A DNA stretch of 64,000 nucleotides from Geothrix sp. PMB-07 (GCF_030758935.1 NZ_CP132333.1:496001-560000); one strand, 5' to 3'; shown: positions 8,092 to 17,126, numbered from the stretch's first letter. Program-made: numbers and translations. Notes: a model not told the origin generated them from the letters alone.

Positions 8092-9099
8092 GTGACCTCC
8101 ATCAATCTACCCCTCCGGGTCCATAGAGTTCTAGCAGGACCTGTGGGGGCGCTGATCTTGGGGATTTCAACGGTTCGCCTCGCTGCCCAGGAAACGCCCA
8201 GGCCCAACCGTGTGGCCTGGTTCGAAGGGTTTCCCGAGCCACTGCCGGAAGGCGTGAATGAGATCGCCCTGGAAGCCACCAGCCAGATGCTGCGGCCGGA
8301 CTTGGAGCACAGCTCGGATTTGCGCACCTTCGCCCGCCTGGACGGGGAGGAATGGCAGCTCACCGGAGACTGGGCCACGCGGCTGGGCTCCACCCGAATG
8401 AATGTGCGGGCCCGCTTGGCCTCGCGCTCGGGGGGGATCGCCGATCAGGCCATGTGGAATTGGCATCAGATGTTCAGCCTTCCGCAGGGCGGGCGCGAGG
8501 ATGCCCCCAAGAACCGCCTTGCCTACCACCTGGAACGGGATGGCAAAGTGGTGGGCGACCTCTCCCGGCCGGGGCTGCGGCTCATGGATCTGGACGTGGC
8601 CTGGATCCGGCCCTTCGGCACGGCGGATTCCGGTGGCCGCGTGGGTGTCTCCGTCCAGCTGCCCACGGGCAAGCAGGCGGATTTCTCCGGGGACGGCGGC
8701 ACGGACGGGCTGTTCGGCGGGGCCCTCTGGCAGCGCTACGGCCACTGGAAGGTGTTCGGCCAGCTAGAACGGGTGGTGCTGGGCCTGCCCAAGGACAGTC
8801 CCCTGCGCACGGTCATGGACAAGACCTCCTTCAGCCGCGCCTGGGCCAGCCTGGCCTGGCAGGGCGAGGGGCCGGGTCTGCTCTCGGGCTTGGGTATCGA
8901 AGTGGCCCTGGGCTATGCGGGCAGCCCCTACCGGGTGGGCCTGTCCCGGCTGGATCGGGCCGGCTGGCAGCAGCACTGGACCTTCCACCACACCCGTCTC
9001 CCCCGCTGGCGCTTTGGCTTCAGCGAAGAGGCCGGCACCTTCGTGGCCCCGGATGTATCGGCCTTCGTGGCCTATCGCTTAGCGGCCGTTGCGAAATAG
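8092..9099 (+). CDS. DUF3187-like putative outer-membrane protein
   Basis: 335 residues from a GTG at 8092, behind AAGGAT. An N-terminal signal peptide is likely (hydrophobic residues about 13 to 32, then AAQE). The rest has alternating strands typical of a beta-barrel, with repeated aromatic and glycine pairs (WIRPFG, GRVGVSVQLPTG, GLFGGALWQRYGHW) and a final aromatic-rich strand near the C-terminus. I recognise this as resembling the DUF3187 family, whose function is not established. It stands alone: 173 bases separate it from the divergent citrate synthase, and lysS follows. The signal peptide and barrel are better supported than the family name. Confidence 0.55.
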   Translation: MTSINLPLRVHRVLAGPVGALILGISTVRLAAQETPRPNRVAWFEGFPEPLPEGVNEIALEATSQMLRPDLEHSSDLRTFARLDGEEWQLTGDWATRLGSTRMNVRARLASRSGGIADQAMWNWHQMFSLPQGGREDAPKNRLAYHLERDGKVVGDLSRPGLRLMDLDVAWIRPFGTADSGGRVGVSVQLPTGKQADFSGDGGTDGLFGGALWQRYGHWKVFGQLERVVLGLPKDSPLRTVMDKTSFSRAWASLAWQGEGPGLLSGLGIEVALGYAGSPYRVGLSRLDRAGWQQHWTFHHTRLPRWRFGFSEEAGTFVAPDVSAFVAYRLAAVAK

Positions 9100-9234
9100 C
9101 CAGCGTCCTTCTGGTTCTTTCGTGACGGCCCCTTAGGCCGCCCGCTCTTTGGAGGCGAAAGGACTGTAATACGCCAGCGGCTTCGGAGAACGCTGAGGGT
9201 TTCGGTAAACTAGATGGTTCGTGCCGGAGTTCCC

Positions 9235-10749
9235 ATGCAGCCCAACCAGTACCGCGACGTGCGCCTCGAGAAGCTCCAGAAGCTGAAGGACCTGGGCGTG
9301 GAACCCTGGCCCCGGAAGGCGAAGCGGTCCCATGGCATCGCGGAATTGGCGGCGACCTATGCGGATGCGGAGACTTGGACCAACGAGAAGCTGGAGGGCC
9401 TTGGGCTCACGGTATCGGTCATGGGTCGCATTCTCACCATCCGCGAGATGGGCAAGAGCGTGTTCGCCCACCTCACCGAGAACGGCGAGAAGGTGCAGGG
9501 CTTCTTCCGCATGAACGACCTTTCGGAAGCTCACTGGGAGCTCATCAAGCTCCTGGACATGGGCGATTTCATCAGCATCACGGGCCCCCTCATGCGCACC
9601 AAGACGGGTGAGCTGAGCGTGCGCGTGAAGGAGATCCAGTTCCTGAGCAAGGCGCTGCTGCCGCTCCCCGAGAAGTGGCATGGCCTGCAGGACAAGGAGC
9701 AGCGGTATCGCCAGCGGTACCTGGATCTCGTCTCCAACGGCGACGTGCTGAAGACCTTCCAGACCCGTTCGCGCATCGTAAGCGCCGTGCGGCGCTTCAT
9801 GGAAGGACAGGGCTACCTGGAGGTGGAAACGCCCATGATGCAGCCCATCCCAGGTGGCGCCACGGCCCGGCCCTTCATCACGCACCACAATGCCCTGGAC
9901 ATGGACCTCTACCTTCGGATCGCGCCGGAACTGTATCTGAAGCGTCTCATCGTGGGCGGCTTCGAGAAGGTGTTCGAGATCAATCGCAGCTTCCGCAACG
10001 AAGGCATCAGCGTCCGGCATAATCCCGAATTCACCATGATGGAAATGTACGAGGCGGGCAGCGACCTGCGCGACATGATGGCCCTCACGGAGAAGCTGTT
10101 CGAGACCGTCACCCGTGATGTCATGGGTTCCCAGCAGCTGCCCTGGGGCGAGGCGATGATCTCCTACGCCGCACCCTTCCGGCGCCTCACCATGAAAGAT
10201 GCCATCGCGGAGTACGGCGGCATCGAGCGGCGTCTCCTGGAGGATGGGGATTGCGTGCGCAGCCTGGCCAAGGCCGTGCACATCGAGGACGTGGACAAGA
10301 AGACCGTGGGCACCCTGCTGGGCGACCTCTTCGAGCACCACGCCGAGAAGCAGCTCATCCAGCCCACCTTCATCACCGACTACCCCATCGAGCTGTCGCC
10401 CCTGACCAAGACACTGGAAGGCGACGACCGCTTCGTGGACCGCTTCGAGCTGTTCATCGGCGGCATGGAACTGGCCAACGCCTACTCAGAGTTGAACGAT
10501 CCCGTCGACCAGATGGGCCGCTTCCAGGCCCAGATGGATGAACGGGAGGCAGGCAACGACGAAGCCATGCTGCTGGATCAGGACTTTGTCACCAGCCTGG
10601 AGCATGGCCTGCCCCCCACCGGTGGTGAAGGCATCGGCATCGATCGCCTGGTCATGCTGCTCACCAACAGCGCCAGCATCCGCGACGTCATCCTGTTCCC
10701 GCTCATGCGGCCCATGAAACCCAGCGAAACGCCTGACGCGGAAGATTGA
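9235..10749 (+). CDS. lysS: Lysyl-tRNA synthetase, class II
   Basis: Charges tRNA-Lys in the cytoplasm. 504 residues, the usual length. The N-terminal OB-fold anticodon-binding domain covers about residues 1 to 150 (VMGRILTIREMGKSVFAHL). The catalytic domain has class II motif 2 (FRNEGISVRHNPEFTMMEMY) and motif 3 (GEGIGIDRLVMLLTN). An in-frame ATG lies 21 bases upstream at 9214, but 9235 is preferred because CCGGAG sits 5 bases before it and the protein then begins MQPNQYRDVRLEKL as expected. The stop is followed after 3 bases by a short palindrome that probably ends transcription. Confidence 0.95.
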   Translation: MQPNQYRDVRLEKLQKLKDLGVEPWPRKAKRSHGIAELAATYADAETWTNEKLEGLGLTVSVMGRILTIREMGKSVFAHLTENGEKVQGFFRMNDLSEAHWELIKLLDMGDFISITGPLMRTKTGELSVRVKEIQFLSKALLPLPEKWHGLQDKEQRYRQRYLDLVSNGDVLKTFQTRSRIVSAVRRFMEGQGYLEVETPMMQPIPGGATARPFITHHNALDMDLYLRIAPELYLKRLIVGGFEKVFEINRSFRNEGISVRHNPEFTMMEMYEAGSDLRDMMALTEKLFETVTRDVMGSQQLPWGEAMISYAAPFRRLTMKDAIAEYGGIERRLLEDGDCVRSLAKAVHIEDVDKKTVGTLLGDLFEHHAEKQLIQPTFITDYPIELSPLTKTLEGDDRFVDRFELFIGGMELANAYSELNDPVDQMGRFQAQMDEREAGNDEAMLLDQDFVTSLEHGLPPTGGEGIGIDRLVMLLTNSASIRDVILFPLMRPMKPSETPDAED

Positions 10750-10752
10750 ACT

Positions 10753-10780
10753 GCTCACCACCAAAGTCTTGGTGGTGAGC
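10753..10780. repeat. Minimal palindromic repeat, doubles as lysS terminator
   Basis: A perfect 12-base-pair hairpin, GCTCACCACCAA, loop AGTC, then the complement, followed by CTTTT. The stem is the outer end of the CACCACCAAGAC arms seen at 216 and 19931, so this reads as the smallest member of that family as well as a plausible terminator. Confidence 0.65.
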
Positions 10781-10867
10781 CTTTTATCCCTGGTGCTCGT
10801 TCGTGCCGATGTGACGGAATCTCGCTTGACCCGCTGGCATACTTGAACACCGAATTTGGAGGCACCC

Positions 10868-11995
10868 ATGCCTGTCCCGATGCTTGAGCTCGCCCCGCAG
10901 AACGCCGCCGTCAAGACGAAGGTGCTGGAGGGCCTCACGGGCCTCATCGATCGCTCGGCCTTCATCCTCGGTGAGAATGTCAAGGGCCTGGAGGCGGAGA
11001 TCTCCGCCTACGCGGGCGCAGCCCATGCGGTGGCCATGTCCAGCGGCACCGATGCCCAGCTCGTGGCCCTCATGGCCCTGGGTGTGGGACACGGCGACGA
11101 GGTGATTGTTCCCAGCTTCACCTTCTTCGCCACGGCGGGTGTGGTGTCGCGCTTGGGTGCCAAGCCGGTCTTCATCGATCTGGAACCAGCGACTTTCAAC
11201 GCCACGGGCGCCCTGGTGGAGGCGGCCATCACGCCCCGCACGAAGGCCATCATGCCCGTGCACCTCTTCGGGCAGCTGGCGGACATGCCGAGCATTCTGG
11301 CCGTGGCCCAGAAGCACGGCATCCCGGTGGTGGAGGACGCCTGTCAGAGCCTGGGCGCCAAGGGCTGGGGCAAGTCCGCCGGGCAGTTCGGTGATCTGAC
11401 GGCCTACAGTTTCTATCCCACCAAGAACCTGGGCGCTTTCGGTGATGCAGGCATGACCGCCATCCGCGATGACGCGGCGCTGGCGAGCCGGGTGCGCCGC
11501 ATGCGCGTGCACGGCATGGAACCCGTCTATGTGCACCATGAGGTGGGCATGAACGGGCGCATGGACGAATTCCAGGCCCTGGTGCTCCGCGCCAAGCTGC
11601 CCATGCTCGATGGTTGGCATGAGGGCCGCCGCGCCCACGCCAAGTGGTACCTCGAGCGCATGAAGGGCCTGACCGCCGATGAGGTGCTGCTGCCCCTGGA
11701 GGTGGTGCCCGATGGCCGCCACATCTACAACCAGTTCACCATCCGCGTGAAGGGCGGCAAGCGTGATGCGCTGCAGGCCCACCTCAAGGAGCGCGGCATC
11801 GGCAGTGCCATCTACTACCCCATCTGCCTGCACGAGCAGCCCTGCTTCAAGGATCTGGGTTACAAGGCCGGCCAGCTGCCGGAATCCGAGCGAGCCGCCA
11901 AGGAAGTGCTGAGTCTGCCTGTCTACCCCGAGATGACGGAGGCCATGCGGGAGGAAGTGGCCGCGGCGATCTTGGGCTTCTTCGGCAAGAAGTAG
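10868..11995 (+). CDS. DegT/DnrJ/EryC1/StrS family aminotransferase
   Basis: A PLP-dependent aminotransferase of the sugar-aminotransferase family, 375 residues. The PLP lysine is in SFYPTKNLGAFGDAG. Other family marks are AMSSGTDAQLVALMALG near the N-terminus, EVIVPSFTFFATAG and VVEDACQSLGA. Such enzymes usually transfer an amino group to a keto sugar for a surface polysaccharide or a modified nucleotide sugar. No other sugar gene is next to it, so the substrate is open. ATG 10868 follows TTGGAGG. A clear terminator lies 13 bases after the stop. Confidence 0.88.
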   Translation: MPVPMLELAPQNAAVKTKVLEGLTGLIDRSAFILGENVKGLEAEISAYAGAAHAVAMSSGTDAQLVALMALGVGHGDEVIVPSFTFFATAGVVSRLGAKPVFIDLEPATFNATGALVEAAITPRTKAIMPVHLFGQLADMPSILAVAQKHGIPVVEDACQSLGAKGWGKSAGQFGDLTAYSFYPTKNLGAFGDAGMTAIRDDAALASRVRRMRVHGMEPVYVHHEVGMNGRMDEFQALVLRAKLPMLDGWHEGRRAHAKWYLERMKGLTADEVLLPLEVVPDGRHIYNQFTIRVKGGKRDALQAHLKERGIGSAIYYPICLHEQPCFKDLGYKAGQLPESERAAKEVLSLPVYPEMTEAMREEVAAAILGFFGKK

Positions 11996-12008
11996 CGTCC
12001 TTCTGTCC

Positions 12009-12036
12009 AAGGCCCGGCCTCTCAAGGCCGGGCCTT
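12009..12036 (+). terminator. Terminator after the DegT-family gene
   Basis: Perfect 12-base-pair stem AAGGCCCGGCCT with loop CTCA. The downstream tail (CGCTTGC) is not a strong T-run, so strength is uncertain. Confidence 0.6.
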
Positions 12037-12100
12037 CGCTTGCAATCAGAAGCCGCCCTTTCCGGTCCGTGGTGAAATGGGGGATCTCCAGGAACCCGCC

Positions 12101-12460
12101 ATGACCAAGCCCACCCAGCAGGCCGCCACCATCCGCATCCGCATCGCCTATGGAGAGAACATCGCCATCGGGCAAGGCAAGGCGGATCTGCTTGAAGCCA
12201 TCAGCCGCGTGGGTTCCATTTCCGCAGCCGCCCGCGAACTGGACATGAGCTACCGCAAGGCGTGGATGCTCGTGGACGAGATGAATCAGAGTTTCAAGTC
12301 ACCGGTGGTGGTGGCAGTCAAGGGCGGGCTACAGGGCGGCGGCGCCCAGGTGACGCCTTTGGGCCAGGAGGCCCTGGCCCGGTTCCGGGTCATCCAGGCC
12401 AAGGCCTCTGAAGCCATCGCTGAGGATGTGAAGGCGTTCCGGAAACGCCTCTTCTCCTGA
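12101..12460 (+). CDS. ModE-like winged-helix regulator, DNA-binding domain only
   Basis: 119 residues matching the N-terminal winged helix-turn-helix of ModE (LLEAISRVGSISAAARELDMSYRKAWMLVDEMN), the molybdate-responsive repressor. The C-terminal Mop-type oxyanion-binding domains of full-length ModE are absent. Short proteins of this kind occur beside molybdate or tungstate transporters and AOR-type enzymes. The gene precedes tupA by 78 bases and points the same way, so it probably controls the tungstate operon. ATG 12101 is preferred over the in-frame ATG at 12077. How it would sense the metal without the Mop domains is unknown. Confidence 0.8.
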   Translation: MTKPTQQAATIRIRIAYGENIAIGQGKADLLEAISRVGSISAAARELDMSYRKAWMLVDEMNQSFKSPVVVAVKGGLQGGGAQVTPLGQEALARFRVIQAKASEAIAEDVKAFRKRLFS

Positions 12461-12484
12461 TGTGACATTCCGCAAAACAAATCA

Positions 12485-12510
12485 CACCGTTTAACACTCA
12501 CCGTTGTGTT
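12485..12510. promoter_or_regulatory. Candidate operator upstream of tupA
   Basis: In the 78-base gap between the ModE-like gene and tupA, CACCGTT occurs twice in direct orientation (12485-12491 and 12499-12505), 14 bases apart. AACAC at 12493 is mirrored by GTGTT at 12506. It does not match the E. coli ModE box. A regulator site here is inference from the context. Confidence 0.3.
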
Positions 12511-12538
12511 CCTGCAAAACTATCGACCGGAGGTCAAC

Positions 12539-13408
12539 ATGCAGCGATCCACGCTCAAACGCTGGAGCATTTCCCTGGCCTCCGCCATGGCGTCGCTCCT
12601 TCTGGCTGCCGCACCGCCGACCCAGGCGAAGGTCGCCCAGCCCACAGTGATCCTGGCCACCACCACCAGCACTCAGGATTCGGGCCTGCTGGATGAACTC
12701 ATCCCACTCTTCGAGAAGCAGACGGGCTACCAGATCAAGACCATCGCGGTGGGCTCTGGCCAGGCCATCGCCATGGGCAAGCGCGGTGAGGCCGATGTGC
12801 TGCTGGTCCATTCCCCCGACGCCGAAAAGGGCCTGGTGGCCGATGGTGCGGGCATCAACCGCCGCATCGTCATGCACAACGATTTCGTGCTGCTCGGCAC
12901 TCCCGCCGATCCCGCAGGCGTGGCCAAACACACCGCCCAGGAGAGCTTTCAGCGCATCGCTGCCGCGAAGGCGCTCTTCATCTCCCGTGGCGACAACTCC
13001 GGCACCCACGCCATGGAGCTGAAGCTCTGGAAGGCCGCAGGCGTCGCCGTGGAGGGCCAGGCCTGGTACCAGCAGACGGGCCAGGGCATGGGGCAGACCC
13101 TGGCCGTGGCCGCGGAAAAGAAGGCTTACACATTGTCAGATCGGGGCACTTTTCTCGCCCTGCGAAAAAACCTTGGGCTAGCCATTCTGCATGAAGGCGA
13201 TCCCTCCCTCAGGAATGTCTACCATGTCATCGAGCTAAACCCGACGCGCTTCCCCAAGGTGAACAGCGCCGGAGGCCGCGCCTTTGCTGACTTCCTGGTG
13301 TCAAAAGCTGTCCAGGCACGGATCAAAGAATTCGGAATCAAGCTTTATGGATCGCCGTTATTCTTTCCCGATGCCGACGTTCCGGAAGTGGACGCCGGAA
13401 GGAGATAG
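12539..13408 (+). CDS. tupA: Tungstate ABC transporter, substrate-binding protein
   Basis: Periplasmic tungstate-binding component, 289 residues. A signal peptide (KRWSISLASAMASLLLAAA) is followed by ILATTTSTQDSGLLDELIPLF, the TTTSTQDSGLL signature that separates TupA from molybdate-binding ModA. Further family marks are FISRGDNSGTHAMELKLW and YTLSDRGTFLA. ATG 12539 lies 5 bases after CCGGAGG, better than the upstream start at 12506. The gene ends five bases before the P5C dehydrogenase start, whose ribosome-binding site (GGAAGGAG) lies inside the tupA 3' end. The permease and ATPase follow only after that inserted gene. Confidence 0.92.
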   Translation: MQRSTLKRWSISLASAMASLLLAAAPPTQAKVAQPTVILATTTSTQDSGLLDELIPLFEKQTGYQIKTIAVGSGQAIAMGKRGEADVLLVHSPDAEKGLVADGAGINRRIVMHNDFVLLGTPADPAGVAKHTAQESFQRIAAAKALFISRGDNSGTHAMELKLWKAAGVAVEGQAWYQQTGQGMGQTLAVAAEKKAYTLSDRGTFLALRKNLGLAILHEGDPSLRNVYHVIELNPTRFPKVNSAGGRAFADFLVSKAVQARIKEFGIKLYGSPLFFPDADVPEVDAGRR

Positions 13409-13413
13409 AACCC

Positions 13414-15045
13414 ATGTCAAACGCGATCTTCAGCCTGCCCGAGTCCCATAACGAGGCGATCCTGTCCTACGCGCCGGGATCGAAAGAGCGGGCGCTCCTC
13501 AAGGCTGAGCTGGAGCGGCAGTTCAATCAGGAAATCGAGATCCCGCTCATCATCGGCGGCAAGGAAGTGCGGACGGGCAAGATCCAGAAGGCCGTCTGCC
13601 CCCACGACCACCAGCACGTGCTGGCCCGCTACCACGAGGCGGGCGAGGCGGAGATCCGCCTGGCCATCGACGCCGCCCTGGCCGCGAAAAAGGACTGGGA
13701 GGCCACGCCCTGGCAGGATCGCGCCGCCATCTTCCACAAGATGGCCAGCCTGATTTCCGGCAAGTACCGCTACATCCTGAACGCTGCCACCATGCTCAAC
13801 CAGTCGAAGAGTGCCTACCAGGCCGAGATCGACGCCACCTGCGAGACCGCCGACTTCCTCCGCTTCAATGCGAAGTTCATGGAGGACATCTATAAGCAGC
13901 AGCCCATCTCTGATCCCCATGTGTGGAACCGCGTGGACTATCGGCCGCTGGAAGGCTTCGTGCTCGCCGTGACGCCTTTCAACTTCACGGCCATCGGCGC
14001 CAACCTGGCCACGGCGCCCGCCATCATGGGCAACACGGTGGTGTGGAAGCCCGCGTCCACCTCGGTGCTCTCCAACTACTACCTCATGCAGCTCTTCAAG
14101 GAGGCGGGCCTGCCGGATGGCGTGATCAACTTCATCCCCGGCCGAGGCTCCGTGATCGGCAAGATCGTGCTGGATGATCCGAACTTCGCGGGCCTGCACT
14201 TCACGGGTTCCACCGGCGTGTTCAACAGCATGTGGAAGACCATCGGCGATAATCTCTCCCGCTACAAGAGCTATCCCCGCCTCGTGGGCGAGACCGGTGG
14301 CAAGGACTACATCTTCATGCACGCCTCCGCCGACTTGGAGGAGACCACCGCGGCCATCGTCCGCGCGGGTTTTGAATACCAGGGCCAGAAGTGCTCGGCC
14401 TGTTCCCGCGTCTACATTCCGGCCTCCCGCTGGGCCGAGGTGAAGGAGCGCATCCTGGCCCTCCTGGCCGAGATCAAGATGGGTGACGTGCGCGACTTCC
14501 GCAATTTCTTCAACGCCGTCATCGACGAGGCCGCGTTTGATCAGACCATGAAGTACATCGAGCTGGCCAGGAACGCCAAGGACGCCGAGATCATTGCCGG
14601 CGGCAAGGGCGACAAGAGCAAGGGCTACTTCATCGAACCCACGGTGGTCGTCACCACGGACCCCAAGTTCGTGACCATGGAGGAGGAGATCTTCGCGCCC
14701 GTCGTCACCATCTACGTCTACGACGACGCCAAACTGGAAGAGACGCTGCAGCTGCTGGACCAAACCTCGCCCTACGCCCTCACTGGCGCCATCTTCGCCC
14801 GGGACCGCTACACCATCAACCAGCTGACGAAGGCCTTGGCGAACACCGCCGGGAACTTCTACATCAATGACAAGTGCACCGGCGCGGTGGTGGGCCATCA
14901 GCCCTTCGGCGGCGCCCGCGCTTCCGGAACCAACGACAAGGCGGGCAGCCTGCTGAACTTGATCCGCTGGACGTCGCCGCGCACCATCAAGGAAAGCTTC
15001 ACGCCGCCGCGGGACATCAAGTTCCCCTTCCTTGAAGCTGAGTAG
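13414..15045 (+). CDS. pruA: L-glutamate gamma-semialdehyde (1-pyrroline-5-carboxylate) dehydrogenase
   Basis: Oxidises glutamate semialdehyde, the open form of P5C, to glutamate with NAD; second step of proline (and arginine/ornithine) breakdown. The 543-residue protein resembles the stand-alone mitochondrial-type ALDH4A1 enzyme and not the PutA fusion. It has AVTPFNFTAIGANL, the cofactor site GLHFTGSTGVFNSMW and the catalytic cysteine in GFEYQGQKCSACSRVY. It is translationally coupled to tupA (five-base gap). This is an odd place for it, between the binding protein and permease of a tungstate transporter. Product assignment is firm; any functional link to tungsten is inference. Confidence 0.9.
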   Translation: MSNAIFSLPESHNEAILSYAPGSKERALLKAELERQFNQEIEIPLIIGGKEVRTGKIQKAVCPHDHQHVLARYHEAGEAEIRLAIDAALAAKKDWEATPWQDRAAIFHKMASLISGKYRYILNAATMLNQSKSAYQAEIDATCETADFLRFNAKFMEDIYKQQPISDPHVWNRVDYRPLEGFVLAVTPFNFTAIGANLATAPAIMGNTVVWKPASTSVLSNYYLMQLFKEAGLPDGVINFIPGRGSVIGKIVLDDPNFAGLHFTGSTGVFNSMWKTIGDNLSRYKSYPRLVGETGGKDYIFMHASADLEETTAAIVRAGFEYQGQKCSACSRVYIPASRWAEVKERILALLAEIKMGDVRDFRNFFNAVIDEAAFDQTMKYIELARNAKDAEIIAGGKGDKSKGYFIEPTVVVTTDPKFVTMEEEIFAPVVTIYVYDDAKLEETLQLLDQTSPYALTGAIFARDRYTINQLTKALANTAGNFYINDKCTGAVVGHQPFGGARASGTNDKAGSLLNLIRWTSPRTIKESFTPPRDIKFPFLEAE

Positions 15046-15055
15046 CCTTAGCAAA

Positions 15056-15187
15056 CCCACCACGGAGACACGGAGTGCACAGAGACATACACGGAGGAGG
15101 GCACAGGGGGAATCCTCCGCGGAGCAAGATGGCTCCGTGCTTTTCTCTAAGTGTGATCTCTGGGACTTCCGTGTCTCCGTGGTGAAT
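15056..15187. repeat. Long palindromic repeat, CACGGAGA type, between pruA and tupB
   Basis: The left arm begins CCCACCACGGAGACACGG ten bases after the pruA stop. The right arm ends with its complement 21 bases before tupB. The outer 17 bases (CACCACGGAGACACGGA) are identical in both arms, and imperfect complementarity continues inward for about 50 bases with further CACGGAG and CAGAGA units. The whole 132-base stretch could fold as one hairpin. No reading frame of interest is inside. Confidence 0.75.
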
Positions 15188-15207
15188 TCTTTTTGAATGG
15201 CCGCTAA

Positions 15208-15906
15208 ATGGATCTGATCTGGGAGGGCTTGAGGAAGGCGATTGATCTGCTGCTCACGCTGGATCCTGAGGTCCTCCGGATCACCCTGCTCTCGCTGAAG
15301 GTATCGGGCATCGCGACCGCTTTGAGCGTCATCCTCGGGTTGGGTTTGGCCCTGGGGGTGGCGCTCAATGAGTTTCCCGGCAAACGCCTGGTCATCGCCC
15401 TGGTGAACACAGGCATGGGGCTGCCGCCCGTGGTGGTGGGCTTGTTTGTCACTGTCATGCTTTGGCGCAACGGGCCCTTCGGCTTCCTTGGCATCCTCTA
15501 CACGCCCGCCGCCATCATCCTGGCCCAGGCCGTGATTGCCACGCCGATCATCGCGGGGCTGGGCCTGGCGGCGCTGCAGCACCTGCCACCGGGACTGCGC
15601 CTGCAGATCCTCTCCCTGGGCGCCAGCCGTCCGCAGATGATCTGGCTGCTGTTGCGGGAGGCGCGGCTCCCCCTGCTGGCAGCGGTCATGGCGGGCTTCG
15701 GCGGGGTCATCTCCGAAGTGGGCGCCTCCATCATGGTGGGCGGCAACCTCAAAGGCAGCACCCGAGTGCTGACCACGGCCACGGTGATGGAAACCAGCCG
15801 CGGCAACTTCGACGTGGCCTTCGCCCTCAGCTTCATCCTGCTGCTCCTGGCCCTTGGCGTGAACGCGCTGCTCACCCATCTGCAGCAGCGGAGCCGCCCA
15901 CGATGA
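15208..15906 (+). CDS. tupB: Tungstate ABC transporter, permease
   Basis: Inner-membrane permease of the tungstate importer, 232 residues with about five to six hydrophobic helices. The cytoplasmic loop that contacts the ATPase is seen as LGASRPQMIWLLLREARLPLL, and SEVGASIMVGGNLKGSTRVLTT is typical of TupB. The ATG lies downstream of the palindromic repeat with only a weak ribosome-binding site (GGCCGCTAA before it). The ATPase gene overlaps its end by four bases (ATGA), so tupB and tupC are coupled. Confidence 0.9.
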   Translation: MDLIWEGLRKAIDLLLTLDPEVLRITLLSLKVSGIATALSVILGLGLALGVALNEFPGKRLVIALVNTGMGLPPVVVGLFVTVMLWRNGPFGFLGILYTPAAIILAQAVIATPIIAGLGLAALQHLPPGLRLQILSLGASRPQMIWLLLREARLPLLAAVMAGFGGVISEVGASIMVGGNLKGSTRVLTTATVMETSRGNFDVAFALSFILLLLALGVNALLTHLQQRSRPR

Positions 15907-17021
15907 GCCGCCCTTCGGTCCTTCAAGCACGCGGGATTCGGGTTCGCCGGGGGGGCGCCCAGGTGCTGGAGGTGCCGAGCCTCGATCTCCGCGCCGGTGA
16001 AGTGCTCGCCCTCATGGGGCCCAATGGCGCCGGCAAGAGCACCCTGATGCTCACCTTGGCAGGTCTGCTTCAACCGGCTGAAGGCACGCTGCACTTCCAT
16101 GGCACCGACCTCAGTGCTCGCGCCGAGCGCGAGGTTTTCCGGCGCCGCATCACCATGGTGTTCCAGGATCCGCTGCTCTTCGACGCCACCGTGGCCGAGA
16201 ACATCGCCACGGGTCTGAGACTGCGCGGCCTACCCAAATCTGAGCGGCTGCCCCGTGTGCAGGAGTGGGCCGGGCGGCTGGGGCTCGGGAATCTGCTGGA
16301 TCGATCCGCCAAGCACCTGTCCGGCGGTGAAGCCCAGCGCACAGCCTTGGCCCGGGCCTTTGTTCTGCAACCGGAAATCCTTTTCCTGGATGAGCCGTTC
16401 TCGTCCCTGGATGCCCCGACGCGGGAGGAACTCATCGGAGATCTGGGTCGGCTGTTGGCGGAAACCGAAACCACCGCTGTGATTGCCACCCACGACCAGG
16501 GCAAGGCGGCCCGACTGGCGCATCGCCTGGCAGTGATGAGGGAGGGCCGCATCGTGCAGCTGGGTGGCCTGCGGGAGGTGATGAACCACCCGGAGGATCC
16601 CTTTGTGGCCTCCTTCATGGGCATGGAGACTCTGCTCAAGGGGCAGGTGGTGACCTGCCAGGACGGCCTGGTCTCGCTTCGCCTCCGCAAGGTTCTGGGG
16701 GACCGGGAAGTTCAGGCCATCGGTGAGGCCCAGCCCGGCCAAACCGTTCTCATCGGGGTGCGCCCTGAGCACGTGGCCCTGTCTTTACAGACCGATATCA
16801 GCAGCAGCGTGCGCAATGCCTTCCCCGGAGCTGTGACCAAGGTCATACCCCGGGGCCCTTTCTACAAGATCGAACTGGATTGCGGATTCTTTCTGACGGC
16901 CTTCGTGACCGCCCAATCCCTGTCAGAACTGGAGCTTCAGCCGGGGCGGGCGGTGGTGGCCTCCTTCAAGGCCACGGCCGTCCATCTCATCCGCAAGGAG
17001 GGCCTCGAACCGGAAGTGTGA
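15903..17021 (+). CDS. tupC: Tungstate ABC transporter, ATP-binding protein
   Basis: ATPase subunit, 372 residues. The Walker A motif is GPNGAGKST, the signature is LSGGEAQRTALARA, Walker B is ILFLDEPFSSLDAP, and the H-loop is IATHDQGKAARL. After about residue 240 a TOBE-type oxyanion-binding domain follows (LIGVRPEHVAL), usual for transporters regulated by their substrate. The start overlaps the tupB stop. Its stop is 105 bases before the ferredoxin gene, and that gap shows no strong terminator, so the operon may continue. Confidence 0.9.
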   Translation: MSRPSVLQARGIRVRRGGAQVLEVPSLDLRAGEVLALMGPNGAGKSTLMLTLAGLLQPAEGTLHFHGTDLSARAEREVFRRRITMVFQDPLLFDATVAENIATGLRLRGLPKSERLPRVQEWAGRLGLGNLLDRSAKHLSGGEAQRTALARAFVLQPEILFLDEPFSSLDAPTREELIGDLGRLLAETETTAVIATHDQGKAARLAHRLAVMREGRIVQLGGLREVMNHPEDPFVASFMGMETLLKGQVVTCQDGLVSLRLRKVLGDREVQAIGEAQPGQTVLIGVRPEHVALSLQTDISSSVRNAFPGAVTKVIPRGPFYKIELDCGFFLTAFVTAQSLSELELQPGRAVVASFKATAVHLIRKEGLEPEV

Positions 17022-17126
17022 CCGCTGTCCATTGCGTGGATAACGCCTCGGGAATAGCCTCACCTGTGGGTCGGCTTTGCCTGCCCTGTGTGGTGTTGAC
17101 CAAACCCGTCCGGAGGCGCCTTCGCC

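Noticed and set aside
13417-15930. An 837-codon antisense frame across pruA and tupB
   Set aside because: It runs through the palindromic repeat and reads as low-complexity; both sense genes are well supported.
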